Shown: one piece after another, positions 1 through 7,285 of the stretch
Layout of the letters: every line of letters begins with the position of its first letter
How positions within the stretch are numbered: the stretch's first letter is position 1
NCBI RefSeq assembly: GCF_018687595.1
Contig: NZ_CP061298.1
Location: forward strand, 992,001 to 1,056,000
Reading direction: 5' to 3'
Origin: Polynucleobacter paludilacus
Lineage (GTDB): Bacteria > Pseudomonadota > Gammaproteobacteria > Burkholderiales > Burkholderiaceae
Length of the DNA: 64,000 nt
Notes under the pieces: generated by a model
Databases searched by the model: none
What the model was told of the DNA's origin: nothing
The model's input: only the letters and a program-made list of their open reading frames with translations
Position numbers and translations under genes: made by a program

Positions 1-5
1 CTAAC

Positions 6-1481
6 TTACTTCGACTGACTACCCTTGTTTTTGGGCTGAGCTACTGGTAGACGCCCTGCTTTAACCGCTTTGCAAAAGAGCTCATAATCAGCCTGGTTTT
101 GTTTTGAATAAGCCTTAGCAAATCGATACAAAGCCTCATCCAGCTTCTTAGACTGGCCGCAATAACCTGAAATGACTGCTGAGTCTCCTGAGCGCGCATG
201 CCCTAATGCTAAAGCCCACCCAAACAGGCGAGCGTAATCCGGAAAATTCTTTAGCGACACTCCATCGGGACCAAAAACAATACCGCCCTTCATATCGCGT
301 AACTGTCGAAGATAGAAACCTTGCCTACTTCCAATCTCATACTCAAGATCGCCGTAGTTCAGAAAAATATCTGGTGCTCCCTGCAACAAGCGCTGGCCAG
401 ATACCACCCGTCGACCCATATTTTTATAAACCGATTGGCCGAGATAGGGTGTCAGCACTGAATGCTGTGCTTCTTTGTATTGCAAAAACAAAGGATCGTT
501 CGGTGAATCACCTTCAAAATAAATCACCATACAATTTGTGCCGACGCTGCCAACTCCCACCACCTTCCGCGCAAAGTCTTTTAATGAGTAACGCTCAAAT
601 AGCACTTTCTTATCGGCCAATAAGGTGCTGGAGTAATTCATTAAAGCGTTATTCACCAAATCAATCACCGGGCGCCCTTTAAATAGCGGAGAGAAGTGCT
701 GAATCAAGGGTGGCTGATTGATGATCTTGCGATCTTTACCAACCAAGGTGGTTAATTTTTGTAGCACCTGAATCTTGGTTTGCCCTTTAGTCTGCTTCAA
801 AAAAGCATCTAAGGTTTTTTGATGGGACTTACTAAAGTGTTTGCGGATATCCTCTTCCCCAATAAATTGCTGGGCAATTTGGATATAGGGCATCTGGGCA
901 TATTCAGCCATTCGCTTTTGATACTCAGAAGTAATTCTTTGTACCAGTAACTTACTGGTTTTTTCATCACCACCGAGTGTTTCACAAGCAATTACAGCAC
1001 TCGTTACCAGGCGCTTAATGTCGTACTCCCAACTGCCAGGCAGTGTTTCATCAAAATCATTAATTCCGAAAACTAACCGGTGCTCGGTAGTAGCAAATAA
1101 ACCAAAGTTGGAGACATGCATATCACCGCACAGTTGCACGGTCACATTCGTTGTTGGCTGGTTTGCCAAGTCCTGCGCCATGATGGCTGCACCACCGCGA
1201 TAAAAGGCAAATGGTGACTGCAACATGCGCTCATAGCGAATCGGAATCAACTCTTTAATACGACTTTTTGCTTGTCTTTCAAGAATGATGATAGGGTCGA
1301 GGCGATGCTGCAAAGGCGTATAAATACCTTGTTGCTCAAAGCTCACTTTTTTGCGAAGCGCCTTACCATCAGAGATGCGTTTTTTAATCGATGGTCGTGG
1401 ATTTTTGAATGACTCAATCGAATTGAGAATGGCTATCTTGGTTTGGGGGATTTGCTCACTGGCCTTCTTTGCTACTGACAT
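6..1481 (-). CDS. DUF2252 family protein
   Basis: A 491-residue protein of the DUF2252 family, whose biochemical role I do not know. Visible family motifs are SPFAFYRG at about residues 89-96, CGDMHVSNFG at 118-127, NDFDET at 141-146 and WEYDIKRL at 151-158. The GDxHxxNFG and NDFDE pair recalls the catalytic loop and metal-binding Asp of kinase-like phosphotransferases, so a phosphotransferase fold is possible but only inferred. There is no signal peptide or membrane segment, so it should be cytoplasmic. The start ATG at 1481 gives a normal full length. The gene stands 60 bp downstream of the arsenate-reductase-like gene on the same strand. The stop codon lies 5 bases from the window edge. 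Confidence 0.85.
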   Translation of the reverse strand: MSVAKKASEQIPQTKIAILNSIESFKNPRPSIKKRISDGKALRKKVSFEQQGIYTPLQHRLDPIIILERQAKSRIKELIPIRYERMLQSPFAFYRGGAAIMAQDLANQPTTNVTVQLCGDMHVSNFGLFATTEHRLVFGINDFDETLPGSWEYDIKRLVTSAVIACETLGGDEKTSKLLVQRITSEYQKRMAEYAQMPYIQIAQQFIGEEDIRKHFSKSHQKTLDAFLKQTKGQTKIQVLQKLTTLVGKDRKIINQPPLIQHFSPLFKGRPVIDLVNNALMNYSSTLLADKKVLFERYSLKDFARKVVGVGSVGTNCMVIYFEGDSPNDPLFLQYKEAQHSVLTPYLGQSVYKNMGRRVVSGQRLLQGAPDIFLNYGDLEYEIGSRQGFYLRQLRDMKGGIVFGPDGVSLKNFPDYARLFGWALALGHARSGDSAVISGYCGQSKKLDEALYRFAKAYSKQNQADYELFCKAVKAGRLPVAQPKNKGSQSK

Positions 1482-1541
1482 GCGGACTCCGATAGATGGA
1501 TTTTTCCCATCATACCGCTTATTGACAGCCCCAGAATGGTC

Positions 1542-2033
1542 TTATTGAAACTGCTGATGGATGCGATGCAAGTGATCTTTGACCTCAAGGTGATCGAGCT
1601 TATCGACTGGCAGATTGATCAGATGCTCGATACGGTTACGCAGACCCATTTCCACCTTTCTAAAGGCTTGCAGCTGAGCTTCATAGCCCTCGACTGTTGA
1701 CGGGTCAGGAAAGCCCCAGTGCGCCGTGGAAGGATGGCCGGGCCAATAGGGGCACTCTTCACCAGCAGCCTCATCACACACTGTGATGATGAAATCCATA
1801 TGAGGAGCGCCTTCTTGACCAAACTCATCCCAACTTTTGCTACGCAGTAAATTCAGGGGGTAGCCCATTTCCTTTACCAACTGCAAGGCAATTGGATTAA
1901 CTGTACCCATTGGTTTTGAACCGGCAGAATATCCGATAAATTTTCCGTGACTGAGAGTGGTCGTAAGCGCCTCACCCAAAATTGAGCGTGAGGAATTGCC
2001 GGTGCATAAAAACAGGACGTTATAAGGTTTCAT
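1542..2033 (-). CDS. ArsC-like arsenate reductase / low-molecular-weight tyrosine phosphatase family
   Basis: A 163-residue cytoplasmic protein of the low-molecular-weight phosphatase fold. The P-loop CTGNSSRS places the nucleophile at Cys10, and the DP of GFPDPSTVEG (Asp110) matches the general-acid loop. Cys86 and Cys94 in the VCDEAAGEEC segment fit the second and third cysteines of thioredoxin-coupled arsenate reductases, so arsenate reduction is the best guess. No arsB, acr3 or arsR gene lies nearby, so a link to arsenic resistance is not supported by context, and a protein-tyrosine phosphatase role remains open. It is followed by the DUF2252 gene and preceded 12 bp upstream by a 60-codon ORF, probably in one transcript. 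Confidence 0.85.
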   Translation of the reverse strand: MKPYNVLFLCTGNSSRSILGEALTTTLSHGKFIGYSAGSKPMGTVNPIALQLVKEMGYPLNLLRSKSWDEFGQEGAPHMDFIITVCDEAAGEECPYWPGHPSTAHWGFPDPSTVEGYEAQLQAFRKVEMGLRNRIEHLINLPVDKLDHLEVKDHLHRIHQQFQ

Positions 2034-2045
2034 GAGTTGTAATGA

Positions 2046-2228
2046 TTAAATGATTTCGTCAATGTTCAAAGCATAACGACTATCGACTAAAAAAGAAACG
2101 AGTCTGTCTTTTAGTAATTGGGAGCGCGTTTGCAGCATTTGTTCTTTTACATCCAGATCAGAGGCGCGCAAAAGGGCATCCTGTTTTTCTGGGTTCTGAC
2201 CCAGGATGGTGTTGCTCAAATTGCTCAT
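2046..2228 (-). CDS. Small hypothetical protein (60 aa)
   Basis: A 60-residue, mostly hydrophilic, likely helical protein without recognised domain, signal peptide or membrane segment. The start ATG at 2228 is preceded by a strong GAGGGGG Shine-Dalgarno sequence about six bases upstream, which favours real translation. It ends 12 bp before the ArsC-like gene on the same strand, so the two could be co-transcribed and coupled. Composition is ordinary for the region. I do not recognise a family and suggest no function. Confidence 0.6.
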   Translation of the reverse strand: MSNLSNTILGQNPEKQDALLRASDLDVKEQMLQTRSQLLKDRLVSFLVDSRYALNIDEII

Positions 2229-2318
2229 TACGCCCCCTCATTTTTATAGATTTGTGACATCGTACAAAGGGGATATTTCAGAATGGTGAAGCTTTGATGA
2301 CAATCTTGCTGACTACAT

Positions 2319-2912
2319 TTAATTGCAAGCCAACTGTCCTAGGGTGTCCTTCTTTTGGTAAAAATTGCTCGCCATTGCCTCAAAGCGACTGCGGATATTG
2401 TTCTTAATGAAGTATTGCGCCACAAAGGCTGGTACCAAGGTATCAATGGCAAACTCGCTCTGGTACAGCACCCTCACCCCATTATTTTCAGACCGAATTT
2501 TCCAGGTTCCCCGGTAATAATCGACATCCCCGGAAACTTGACGAAAGGTCAGTAAATTGGTGGGCGTCTCCTCGTACTCCACAATGGAGTGGAGATTAAT
2601 CGGAAATAGGAGAATTCTCTCTTTGACATCCCGCTCAACCTGAACTTTATTACCCTCTCGGCTGATGACCACCGACTTCTTGATGCCCGGAATTTTGGCA
2701 GCGCTTTCGTAATCAGTCAGCATCGTATAGGTTTGGCATTCAGTAGCGGGCATCAGGAAGCTTGCTGAAACCTGAAAGGCATCGCCTGCCCTTTTTACTG
2801 TGACTTTGAGGTCAAAATCAGGATTAGCACTCTCAGCGGAAGCCATTTGAGCGCTAGCTATCGAACTCATCACACTCAAGGACATTAACAATGAATACAG
2901 CAAGCGTTTCAT
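2319..2912 (-). CDS. Secreted SRPBCC (START/polyketide-cyclase-like) protein
   Basis: A 197-residue protein with an N-terminal signal peptide (charged MKR, hydrophobic stretch to about residue 20, likely cleavage near ASA at 24-26). The rest resembles the SRPBCC helix-grip fold: a YTMLTDYESAAKIPG segment followed by alternating strands, FRQVSGDVDYYRGTWKI, and a long C-terminal helix. Such folds bind hydrophobic ligands, but the ligand here is unknown. It should be periplasmic. No strong Shine-Dalgarno precedes ATG 2912. A strong intrinsic terminator lies only about 28-54 bases upstream on the same strand, so expression may depend on readthrough or on a promoter between terminator and gene. 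Confidence 0.75.
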   Translation of the reverse strand: MKRLLYSLLMSLSVMSSIASAQMASAESANPDFDLKVTVKRAGDAFQVSASFLMPATECQTYTMLTDYESAAKIPGIKKSVVISREGNKVQVERDVKERILLFPINLHSIVEYEETPTNLLTFRQVSGDVDYYRGTWKIRSENNGVRVLYQSEFAIDTLVPAFVAQYFIKNNIRSRFEAMASNFYQKKDTLGQLACN

Positions 2913-2939
2913 TCGGTTACTTTACGATTCATATAGATT

Positions 2940-2966
2940 AAAAAAATGCCCAGATTTCTCTGGGCA
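2940..2966 (-). terminator. Intrinsic terminator with no preceding gene on its strand
   Basis: Perfect 8-bp inverted repeat TGCCCAGA/TCTGGGCA (2947-2954 and 2959-2966) with a TTTC loop, followed on the minus strand by seven T residues (2940-2946). It ends transcripts coming from higher coordinates. The nearest gene there, at 3121, runs the other way, so the terminator must serve an unannotated minus-strand transcript or act as an attenuator in the leader of the SRPBCC gene. Confidence 0.75.
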
Positions 2967-3082
2967 AAATTGCATAGGAACAAGCATGTGCCAAGCAGCT
3001 GACTGCCCGACCATTTCAATGTAAATGGCTTGCGTGACAGCCACATGACAAGCAAGACAAATACTGCAAAAGGCCTGAGATT

Positions 3083-3097
3083 GCATTATGGTAATGC
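3083..3097. promoter_or_regulatory. Palindrome, possible operator
   Basis: GCATTA-TGG-TAATGC is a perfect 6-bp inverted repeat with a 3-bp centre, 24 bp before the metallophosphoesterase start and near the presumed start of the minus-strand transcript. It could be an operator shared by both directions. No regulator is identified, and chance occurrence is possible. Confidence 0.25.
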
Positions 3098-3120
3098 TAT
3101 ATCTTAAATAGGATCTTTGT

Positions 3121-4083
3121 ATGCCCCATCGTCTCGCCAATTTCATTGCCCTATCCCTGCTTTTTTTAGCCCTTGCCGCTCAAGGAGAATCGATTCGCTT
3201 TGTCGCCCTGGGTGATATGCCCTATTCCCTGCCGAAAGACTTTGTCCGTTATGAGCGCCTGATTAAAGCAATTAACGCCGATCAGCCTGCATTCAGTATT
3301 TTTGTGGGTGATACCAAGTCAGGTGACACACCCTGTAGCGATGAATATATGGAGAAGACCACGCGCTATTTCAACTCGTTTAATGCACCTCTCATTTATA
3401 GCATTGGTGATAACGAGTGGACCGATTGCCATCGCACTTTAGCAGGCAGCTATGATCCCATCGAGCGACTGGATCGCATTCGTAAAACACAGTTTGTGGA
3501 TCAAAATAGTTTTGGCAAGCGTCGTATTACCCTCACTCGGCAATCTGATGTCATGCCCCAGTTTGCAAAATTTGTAGAAAACTCACTGTGGGTGAAAGGG
3601 AAATTTGTATTCGTGAGCCTGCATATTCCAGGCTCGAACAATAATTACGAGAGAACTCCGGCATCCACCCAAGAGTATCTTGAACGCAATACTGCCAATT
3701 TAGCTTGGATTGAATATGCTTTTCAGCTGGCGCAAAAGAAAAATGCTGCAGGCATTGTGTTTGCATTCCAAGCCGATATGTTTTACTCACCACCAGGCGT
3801 CGTGAATAACCAAAATAGTGGCTTTGTAGATACCTTGAATCAATTCAGATCATTAGCAGAGAAAACTGCCTTACCTATTCTGTTAATCCATGGTGATAGT
3901 CATCGCCTTAGAATCGACCAGCCGCTATTAGATAGCAGCAGACGAGTTTTAGAAAATGTCTATCGCCTTGAAGTCATGGGAGCAGACGAAGTTCAAGCTG
4001 TCGAAGTGACTGTCGACGATAGTAAGTCGAGCCCCTTTAGCTTCAGGCCACTCTTAATCCCAGAAAATCTGAACCCTCAATAG
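3121..4083 (+). CDS. Secreted metallophosphoesterase-like protein
   Basis: A 320-residue protein with a signal peptide (residues 1-22, cleavage near AQG-ES), hence periplasmic or exported. Calcineurin-like metallophosphoesterase motifs appear in order: GDMPY at 31-35 (Pro in place of the usual His region), FVGDTKSG at 61-68, GDNEW at 96-100, His168 in VSLHIPGS, and HGDSHR at 257-262. The pattern suggests a dinuclear-metal hydrolase of a divergent class; substrate unknown. Start ATG 3121 has AGGA seven bases upstream. It is a single-gene plus-strand unit between minus-strand genes. A role in organic-phosphate use is conceivable because the pst/pho genes are close, but no Pho box is seen before it. 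Confidence 0.8.
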   Translation: MPHRLANFIALSLLFLALAAQGESIRFVALGDMPYSLPKDFVRYERLIKAINADQPAFSIFVGDTKSGDTPCSDEYMEKTTRYFNSFNAPLIYSIGDNEWTDCHRTLAGSYDPIERLDRIRKTQFVDQNSFGKRRITLTRQSDVMPQFAKFVENSLWVKGKFVFVSLHIPGSNNNYERTPASTQEYLERNTANLAWIEYAFQLAQKKNAAGIVFAFQADMFYSPPGVVNNQNSGFVDTLNQFRSLAEKTALPILLIHGDSHRLRIDQPLLDSSRRVLENVYRLEVMGADEVQAVEVTVDDSKSSPFSFRPLLIPENLNPQ

Positions 4084-4091
4084 CTTGTGGC

Positions 4092-4184
4092 CTAGCTACC
4101 CAGTCGATGGTGTAAAAACCGATTAGCGTAATGGATGCGGGCCTCATACCAAGCTTGCCAGTACTTCAAGATCATTTTTTTCAT
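4092..4184 (-). CDS. Very small basic protein (30 aa)
   Basis: A 30-codon ORF with ATG at 4184, a strong AGGAG Shine-Dalgarno seven bases upstream (around 4192-4197) and stop at 4092. The product begins MKKMILKYWQAW, is rich in aromatic and basic residues (W9, W12, Y13, several His and Arg) and ends in RLGS. It has the look of an amphipathic membrane- or nucleic-acid-associated microprotein, but I recognise no family with certainty. It is alone on the minus strand between two plus-strand genes, convergent with the metallophosphoesterase and 163 bp from mgtC. The ribosome binding site and compact aromatic/basic composition are the arguments for it. Confidence 0.55.
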   Translation of the reverse strand: MKKMILKYWQAWYEARIHYANRFLHHRLGS

Positions 4185-4347
4185 CACAATCTCCTGCTGG
4201 GTTGAACAGGTTCTGAGTTTGACTCCTCACCATGACATTGGCGTGGCGCTTTGATGACTTCTCCGTCTTAATGCTTAAAGCCCTCTATTAACTTAAGCTA
4301 AACTCAATCAGAGTTGTATTTAATCTACACCTTGGAAGAGGCAGAAA

Positions 4348-4830
4348 ATGGCACATTGGGATTTTTCATGGGATTTTGCCATGCGCTTAGGCTTGGCTTT
4401 AGTCGTCGGCAGTATTCTCGGACTCAACCGTTGGCTACACCACAAATCTGCCGGTATGAGAACACATGCTTTAGTGTCTATTGGTGCGGCAACAGCACTC
4501 ATGCTGAATAGTCAAATACCGAATTACGATGCCCAAGCTGTCAGCCATGTATTGCAAGGTTTAATTACTGGTTTAGGATTTCTGGGTGCGGGTGTCATCA
4601 TCCAGGAAGGTACTTCGCAAAAGATTCATGGTCTAACTACTGCGGCCAGTATTTGGTCTTGTGCCCTAATTGGCGCAGCCTTTGGCGCTGGTGAATTTGC
4701 AGTTGGCTTTCTTTCGCTTGGTGCCATATTGCTTGCCCTGCTCTTGGGCGGCCCCTGCGAACGCTTAGCGCGCAAGTTAACGGGTAGCAAACTCGGCTCT
4801 GAAATTCCACCAGAGCAAGAGGGTTCATGA
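4348..4830 (+). CDS. MgtC/SapB family inner-membrane protein
   Basis: A 160-residue hydrophobic protein with about four or five membrane segments and the MgtC signature: GSILGLNRW, then KSAGMRTHALVSIGAA (residues 33-48), then GLGFLGAGVIIQEG and GLTTAASIW. It corresponds to the membrane domain only and lacks the C-terminal ACT-like domain of Salmonella MgtC. The Glu that usually precedes Arg in the GLER motif is Asn here. Family members are linked to Mg-limited growth and to modulation of ATP synthase; the role here is inferred only at family level. GGAAGAGG lies shortly before ATG 4348. No Mg-sensing leader is obvious in the 160 bp upstream. Confidence 0.85.
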   Translation: MAHWDFSWDFAMRLGLALVVGSILGLNRWLHHKSAGMRTHALVSIGAATALMLNSQIPNYDAQAVSHVLQGLITGLGFLGAGVIIQEGTSQKIHGLTTAASIWSCALIGAAFGAGEFAVGFLSLGAILLALLLGGPCERLARKLTGSKLGSEIPPEQEGS

Positions 4831-4841
4831 TCCCAAAACCC

Positions 4842-4879
4842 CTATTTTTAGGCTTTCTAGACCAAAAATAGAGTTTTTG
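4842..4879 (+). terminator. Terminator after the mgtC-like gene
   Basis: Inverted repeat CTATTTTT (4842-4849) and AAAAATAG (4864-4871) with extra inner GG/CC pairing, followed by AGTTTTTG. The stem is AT-rich, so it is weaker than typical, but position and T-run fit a plus-strand terminator. Confidence 0.5.
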
Positions 4880-4940
4880 TCATATTAGTTTGGTAGGATT
4901 TGCACATCCTTAATCATGACAGTTTTTGCTTATCCAATTT

Positions 4941-5141
4941 ATGAGCCAATATAAGTACGAAGATGCCGTAAGACAGTTGCAAGAATCTGGGGCTATCAGC
5001 CTAGTCGATTTCAAGCAGCTCTCCTATGAGGATTTGGTTGAATTGCTGGAAGAAATCAAAGTCTGGTGTCTTTATGCCAATGGTAAACCAGAAAAGCTTG
5101 CAAAAGAATCCAAGAAAAAGAAGAAGAAGAAGAAAGACTAA
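4941..5141 (+). CDS. Small hypothetical protein with poly-lysine tail
   Basis: A 66-residue protein beginning MSQYKYEDAV, with a predicted helical acidic middle (LSYEDLVELLEEI) and a C-terminus of almost only lysine (SKKKKKKKKD). The start was set at ATG 4941; a TTG at 4926 would add five residues, and neither has a clear Shine-Dalgarno. An acidic helical body with a strongly basic tail suggests nucleic-acid or membrane-surface binding, as inference only. It ends eight bases before the convergent phoR stop codon. Confidence 0.6.
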   Translation: MSQYKYEDAVRQLQESGAISLVDFKQLSYEDLVELLEEIKVWCLYANGKPEKLAKESKKKKKKKKD

Positions 5142-5149
5142 GCCTGAGA

Positions 5150-6481
5150 TTAGGCTTGGATTGCTGAGAGCAAATCTGTCTCCGTATTGGCGACCCGGTC
5201 CCTAGGGAAGCGCAAAGTAAACGTACTGCCCTTGCCTGGCGTACTTTCAATTAATAGCTGTGCCTGATGTCGATTGGCAATGTGCTTCACAATCGCCAAG
5301 CCTAACCCAGTGCCGCCAGTATCGCGTGAGCGACTACGATCCACTCGATAGAAACGCTCGGTTAATCTGGGCAAATGCTCTGAAGCAATTCCGGGCCCGG
5401 TATCGGTTACCGAAAACTCCCCCTGCCCTTGCTCATTCAAGCCCCACCGTGCACTAATCGAACCGCCATTGGGTGTGTAGCGAATCGCATTAGAAACGAG
5501 ATTACTAAATGCAGAGAGCAGCTCGCGCTCATCACCAAAAAGGTTTTGGCTAGTTTTTTGTTCAAAGCGAAAACTATGACTACCCTGCGACAGTGCTTCC
5601 GCATCGTTTTTAATGAGTGCCATCAAGGTATTAAGCTGCACCACCTGTGTCGATGCAGGAACGGCATTCGCTTCCAGATTGGCCAAGGTTAAGAGGTCTT
5701 CTACCAAACTCTTCATCCGCTGAGCCTGTAACATCATCAAATCAAAATAATGGTCTTGCTGTGGCTTATCAAGATCAATTGATTGCACAGTCTCTAAAAA
5801 CCCCATCAATACGGTAATCGGCGTTCTCATCTCATGCGACACGTTGGCCACGAAATCACGCCGCATCGCATCTGCTTTTTGCAAATCAGTGACATCTTGT
5901 ATCAGCAATAGGTGGCGTTTCTCGCCATAAGGAAAGGCCTGAATTAATAAACTTAAATTACTATCAGGCCCCATTCTTTCGACAATGATCGATTCCTCAA
6001 ACTGCCGCTTACCCAGATACTGAATAAACTCAGGCCGCCTCAACAGAAAGTTAATGCGCTGACGAGCATCGCGGCGAAAATTCAGACCGAAGAATGACTC
6101 TGCTAAGGAATTACACCATTCAATTTGATCTTCATCATCCAGCATGACAATGCCATTAGGAGATGCCTGAAAGGCCTCAATAAAGCGATTATGTTGCTGA
6201 TCAATTGCTTGAGCGCGCGATTTTAGACCCTGAACCAGACGCTGCAGCCTGAAAAAGACATCCTCCCAAAAGCCGCTGGGAAGTGGCATATTTTCAATGT
6301 TGTCCGCAGCCAGATAATTACCGAGGCGGCTCAGATTGATATAGGAATAAATCAGGGGAATGGAGAGGACGGTGATTGCTGCTGCGATGCCAAAGTATGC
6401 CCCCCAATGTATTAAGGCAAGATAAGCGGCAACAATCGCCACGGCCAATAGGAGGCTAAATCGGGATAAGGCAGTTAACAT
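5150..6481 (-). CDS. phoR: Phosphate regulon sensor histidine kinase PhoR
   Basis: A 443-residue inner-membrane sensor kinase that phosphorylates PhoB under phosphate limitation. Two N-terminal membrane segments fill about residues 8-48, with no sizeable periplasmic domain, as in PhoR. A PAS domain follows (about 98-195), then the dimerisation/phosphoacceptor helix with VSHEMRTP (His216), and an ATPase domain with N-box SNLVSNAIRYTPNGG and G-boxes DTGPGIA and GGTGLGLAIV. It is the last gene of the pst-pho block. Between phoB and phoR lies an intrinsic terminator whose T-run ends 24 bases before the phoR ATG, so phoR may be expressed at a lower level than phoB. Confidence 0.95.
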   Translation of the reverse strand: MLTALSRFSLLLAVAIVAAYLALIHWGAYFGIAAAITVLSIPLIYSYINLSRLGNYLAADNIENMPLPSGFWEDVFFRLQRLVQGLKSRAQAIDQQHNRFIEAFQASPNGIVMLDDEDQIEWCNSLAESFFGLNFRRDARQRINFLLRRPEFIQYLGKRQFEESIIVERMGPDSNLSLLIQAFPYGEKRHLLLIQDVTDLQKADAMRRDFVANVSHEMRTPITVLMGFLETVQSIDLDKPQQDHYFDLMMLQAQRMKSLVEDLLTLANLEANAVPASTQVVQLNTLMALIKNDAEALSQGSHSFRFEQKTSQNLFGDERELLSAFSNLVSNAIRYTPNGGSISARWGLNEQGQGEFSVTDTGPGIASEHLPRLTERFYRVDRSRSRDTGGTGLGLAIVKHIANRHQAQLLIESTPGKGSTFTLRFPRDRVANTETDLLSAIQA

Positions 6482-6504
6482 GCTGCCATCTTATTGCATC
6501 CAGT

Positions 6505-6526
6505 AAAAAAGCCCTAAAAAGGGCTT
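6505..6526 (-). terminator. Terminator between phoB and phoR
   Basis: On the minus strand a hairpin AAGCCCT/AGGGCTT (6509-6526) is followed by six T residues (6505-6510, partly shared with the stem). It sits after the phoB stop (6548) and just before the phoR ATG (6481). It should end part of the phoB transcripts and attenuate phoR. Confidence 0.7.
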
Positions 6527-6547
6527 GATTGGGGTCAGAAACCGGTT

Positions 6548-7261
6548 TTAGGTTTCGGTTGGGGTCTTAGTAATCCGGTAGCCACTACCCCGTACTGTTT
6601 CAATAAAGCGGTCGCAGTCTAAAGGGGCTAAAGCGGCTCTGAGGCGCTTGATATGGACGTCTACGGTACGCTCTTCAATATAGACCTCACTACCCCAGAC
6701 CTTATCTAGCAGGTTCGCACGAGAATGCACGCGCTCTGGATTAGCCATAAAGAACTGTAGCAGTCGATATTCAGTTGGTCCAAGCGGAATAGGCTTAGAC
6801 TCCTCGTTTGGCCTCAGCGCTAAGACCCGATGTGAAATCGGATCCAGCTTCAAGGGGCCTACACTCAATGGCCCAGCATCTTGAACGGGAGACTGGCGAC
6901 GCAACAATGCCTTCACGCGAGCAACCAGCTCTTTAGGCGAAAAAGGTTTGGTCACATAGTCATCTGCACCTGAGTCAAGACCCAAGACCTTATCAGCCTC
7001 CTCACTCTTAGCAGTGAGCATCAAAATTGGTAGGGAGCGAGTCCGCTCATTTGCGCGCAATTCCTTTGCAAACTGCACGCCAGATTTGCCAGGCAACATC
7101 CAATCTAAAACAATCAGGCTAGGTAGATTCTCGCGCATGGCATTCATGGCAAGATCTGTTTGCATCGCTTTTTCTACTTCATAACCAGCATGGGACAAAT
7201 TCACCGCAATCAGCTCTGCAATAGAAGGCTCATCCTCAACAATCAATATGCGGTGAGTCAT
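6548..7261 (-). CDS. phoB: Phosphate regulon response regulator PhoB
   Basis: A 237-residue OmpR-type regulator: receiver domain with acidic pair EDE at 9-11, phosphoacceptor Asp53 in VLDWMLPG, and TKPF near 105, then a winged-helix DNA-binding domain with EERTVDVHIKRLRAAL and the terminal VRGSGYRI. Phosphorylated by PhoR, it activates Pho-box promoters such as the one before pstS. The start was taken at ATG 7261, which has GGAG six bases upstream; a TTG one codon earlier is unlikely. It lies directly after phoU, as in many betaproteobacteria, where the whole pst-phoU-phoB-phoR set is one block. Confidence 0.96.
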   Translation of the reverse strand: MTHRILIVEDEPSIAELIAVNLSHAGYEVEKAMQTDLAMNAMRENLPSLIVLDWMLPGKSGVQFAKELRANERTRSLPILMLTAKSEEADKVLGLDSGADDYVTKPFSPKELVARVKALLRRQSPVQDAGPLSVGPLKLDPISHRVLALRPNEESKPIPLGPTEYRLLQFFMANPERVHSRANLLDKVWGSEVYIEERTVDVHIKRLRAALAPLDCDRFIETVRGSGYRITKTPTET

Positions 7262-7285
7262 CAAAGGCTCCGTGTAGTCGCTTGT

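Larger units (their letters stand above)
2940..3110 (-). ncRNA. Candidate small RNA or attenuated leader ending at the 2.94-kb terminator
   Basis: Inferred only from the intrinsic terminator at 2940-2966 and the absence of a minus-strand gene before it. A transcript starting near 3100 would be about 170 nt. The stretch also contains a minus-strand reading frame from ATG at about 3086 (54 codons, four cysteines) that runs through the terminator and stops at 2922; it has no obvious ribosome binding site and I do not call it a gene. Promoter position is uncertain: CATAAT and TATAGC hexamers occur, without a good -35 partner. Alternatives are a leader of the SRPBCC gene or a fortuitous hairpin. 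Confidence 0.25.

Noticed and set aside
206-682. 158-codon plus-strand frame opposite the DUF2252 gene
   Set aside because: Overlaps conserved DUF2252 motifs on the other strand; nothing supports translation.
2922-3146. 74-codon minus-strand frame with several cysteines
   Set aside because: Runs through an intrinsic terminator and into the start of the divergent gene, without ribosome binding site. Treated only as part of a possible RNA.
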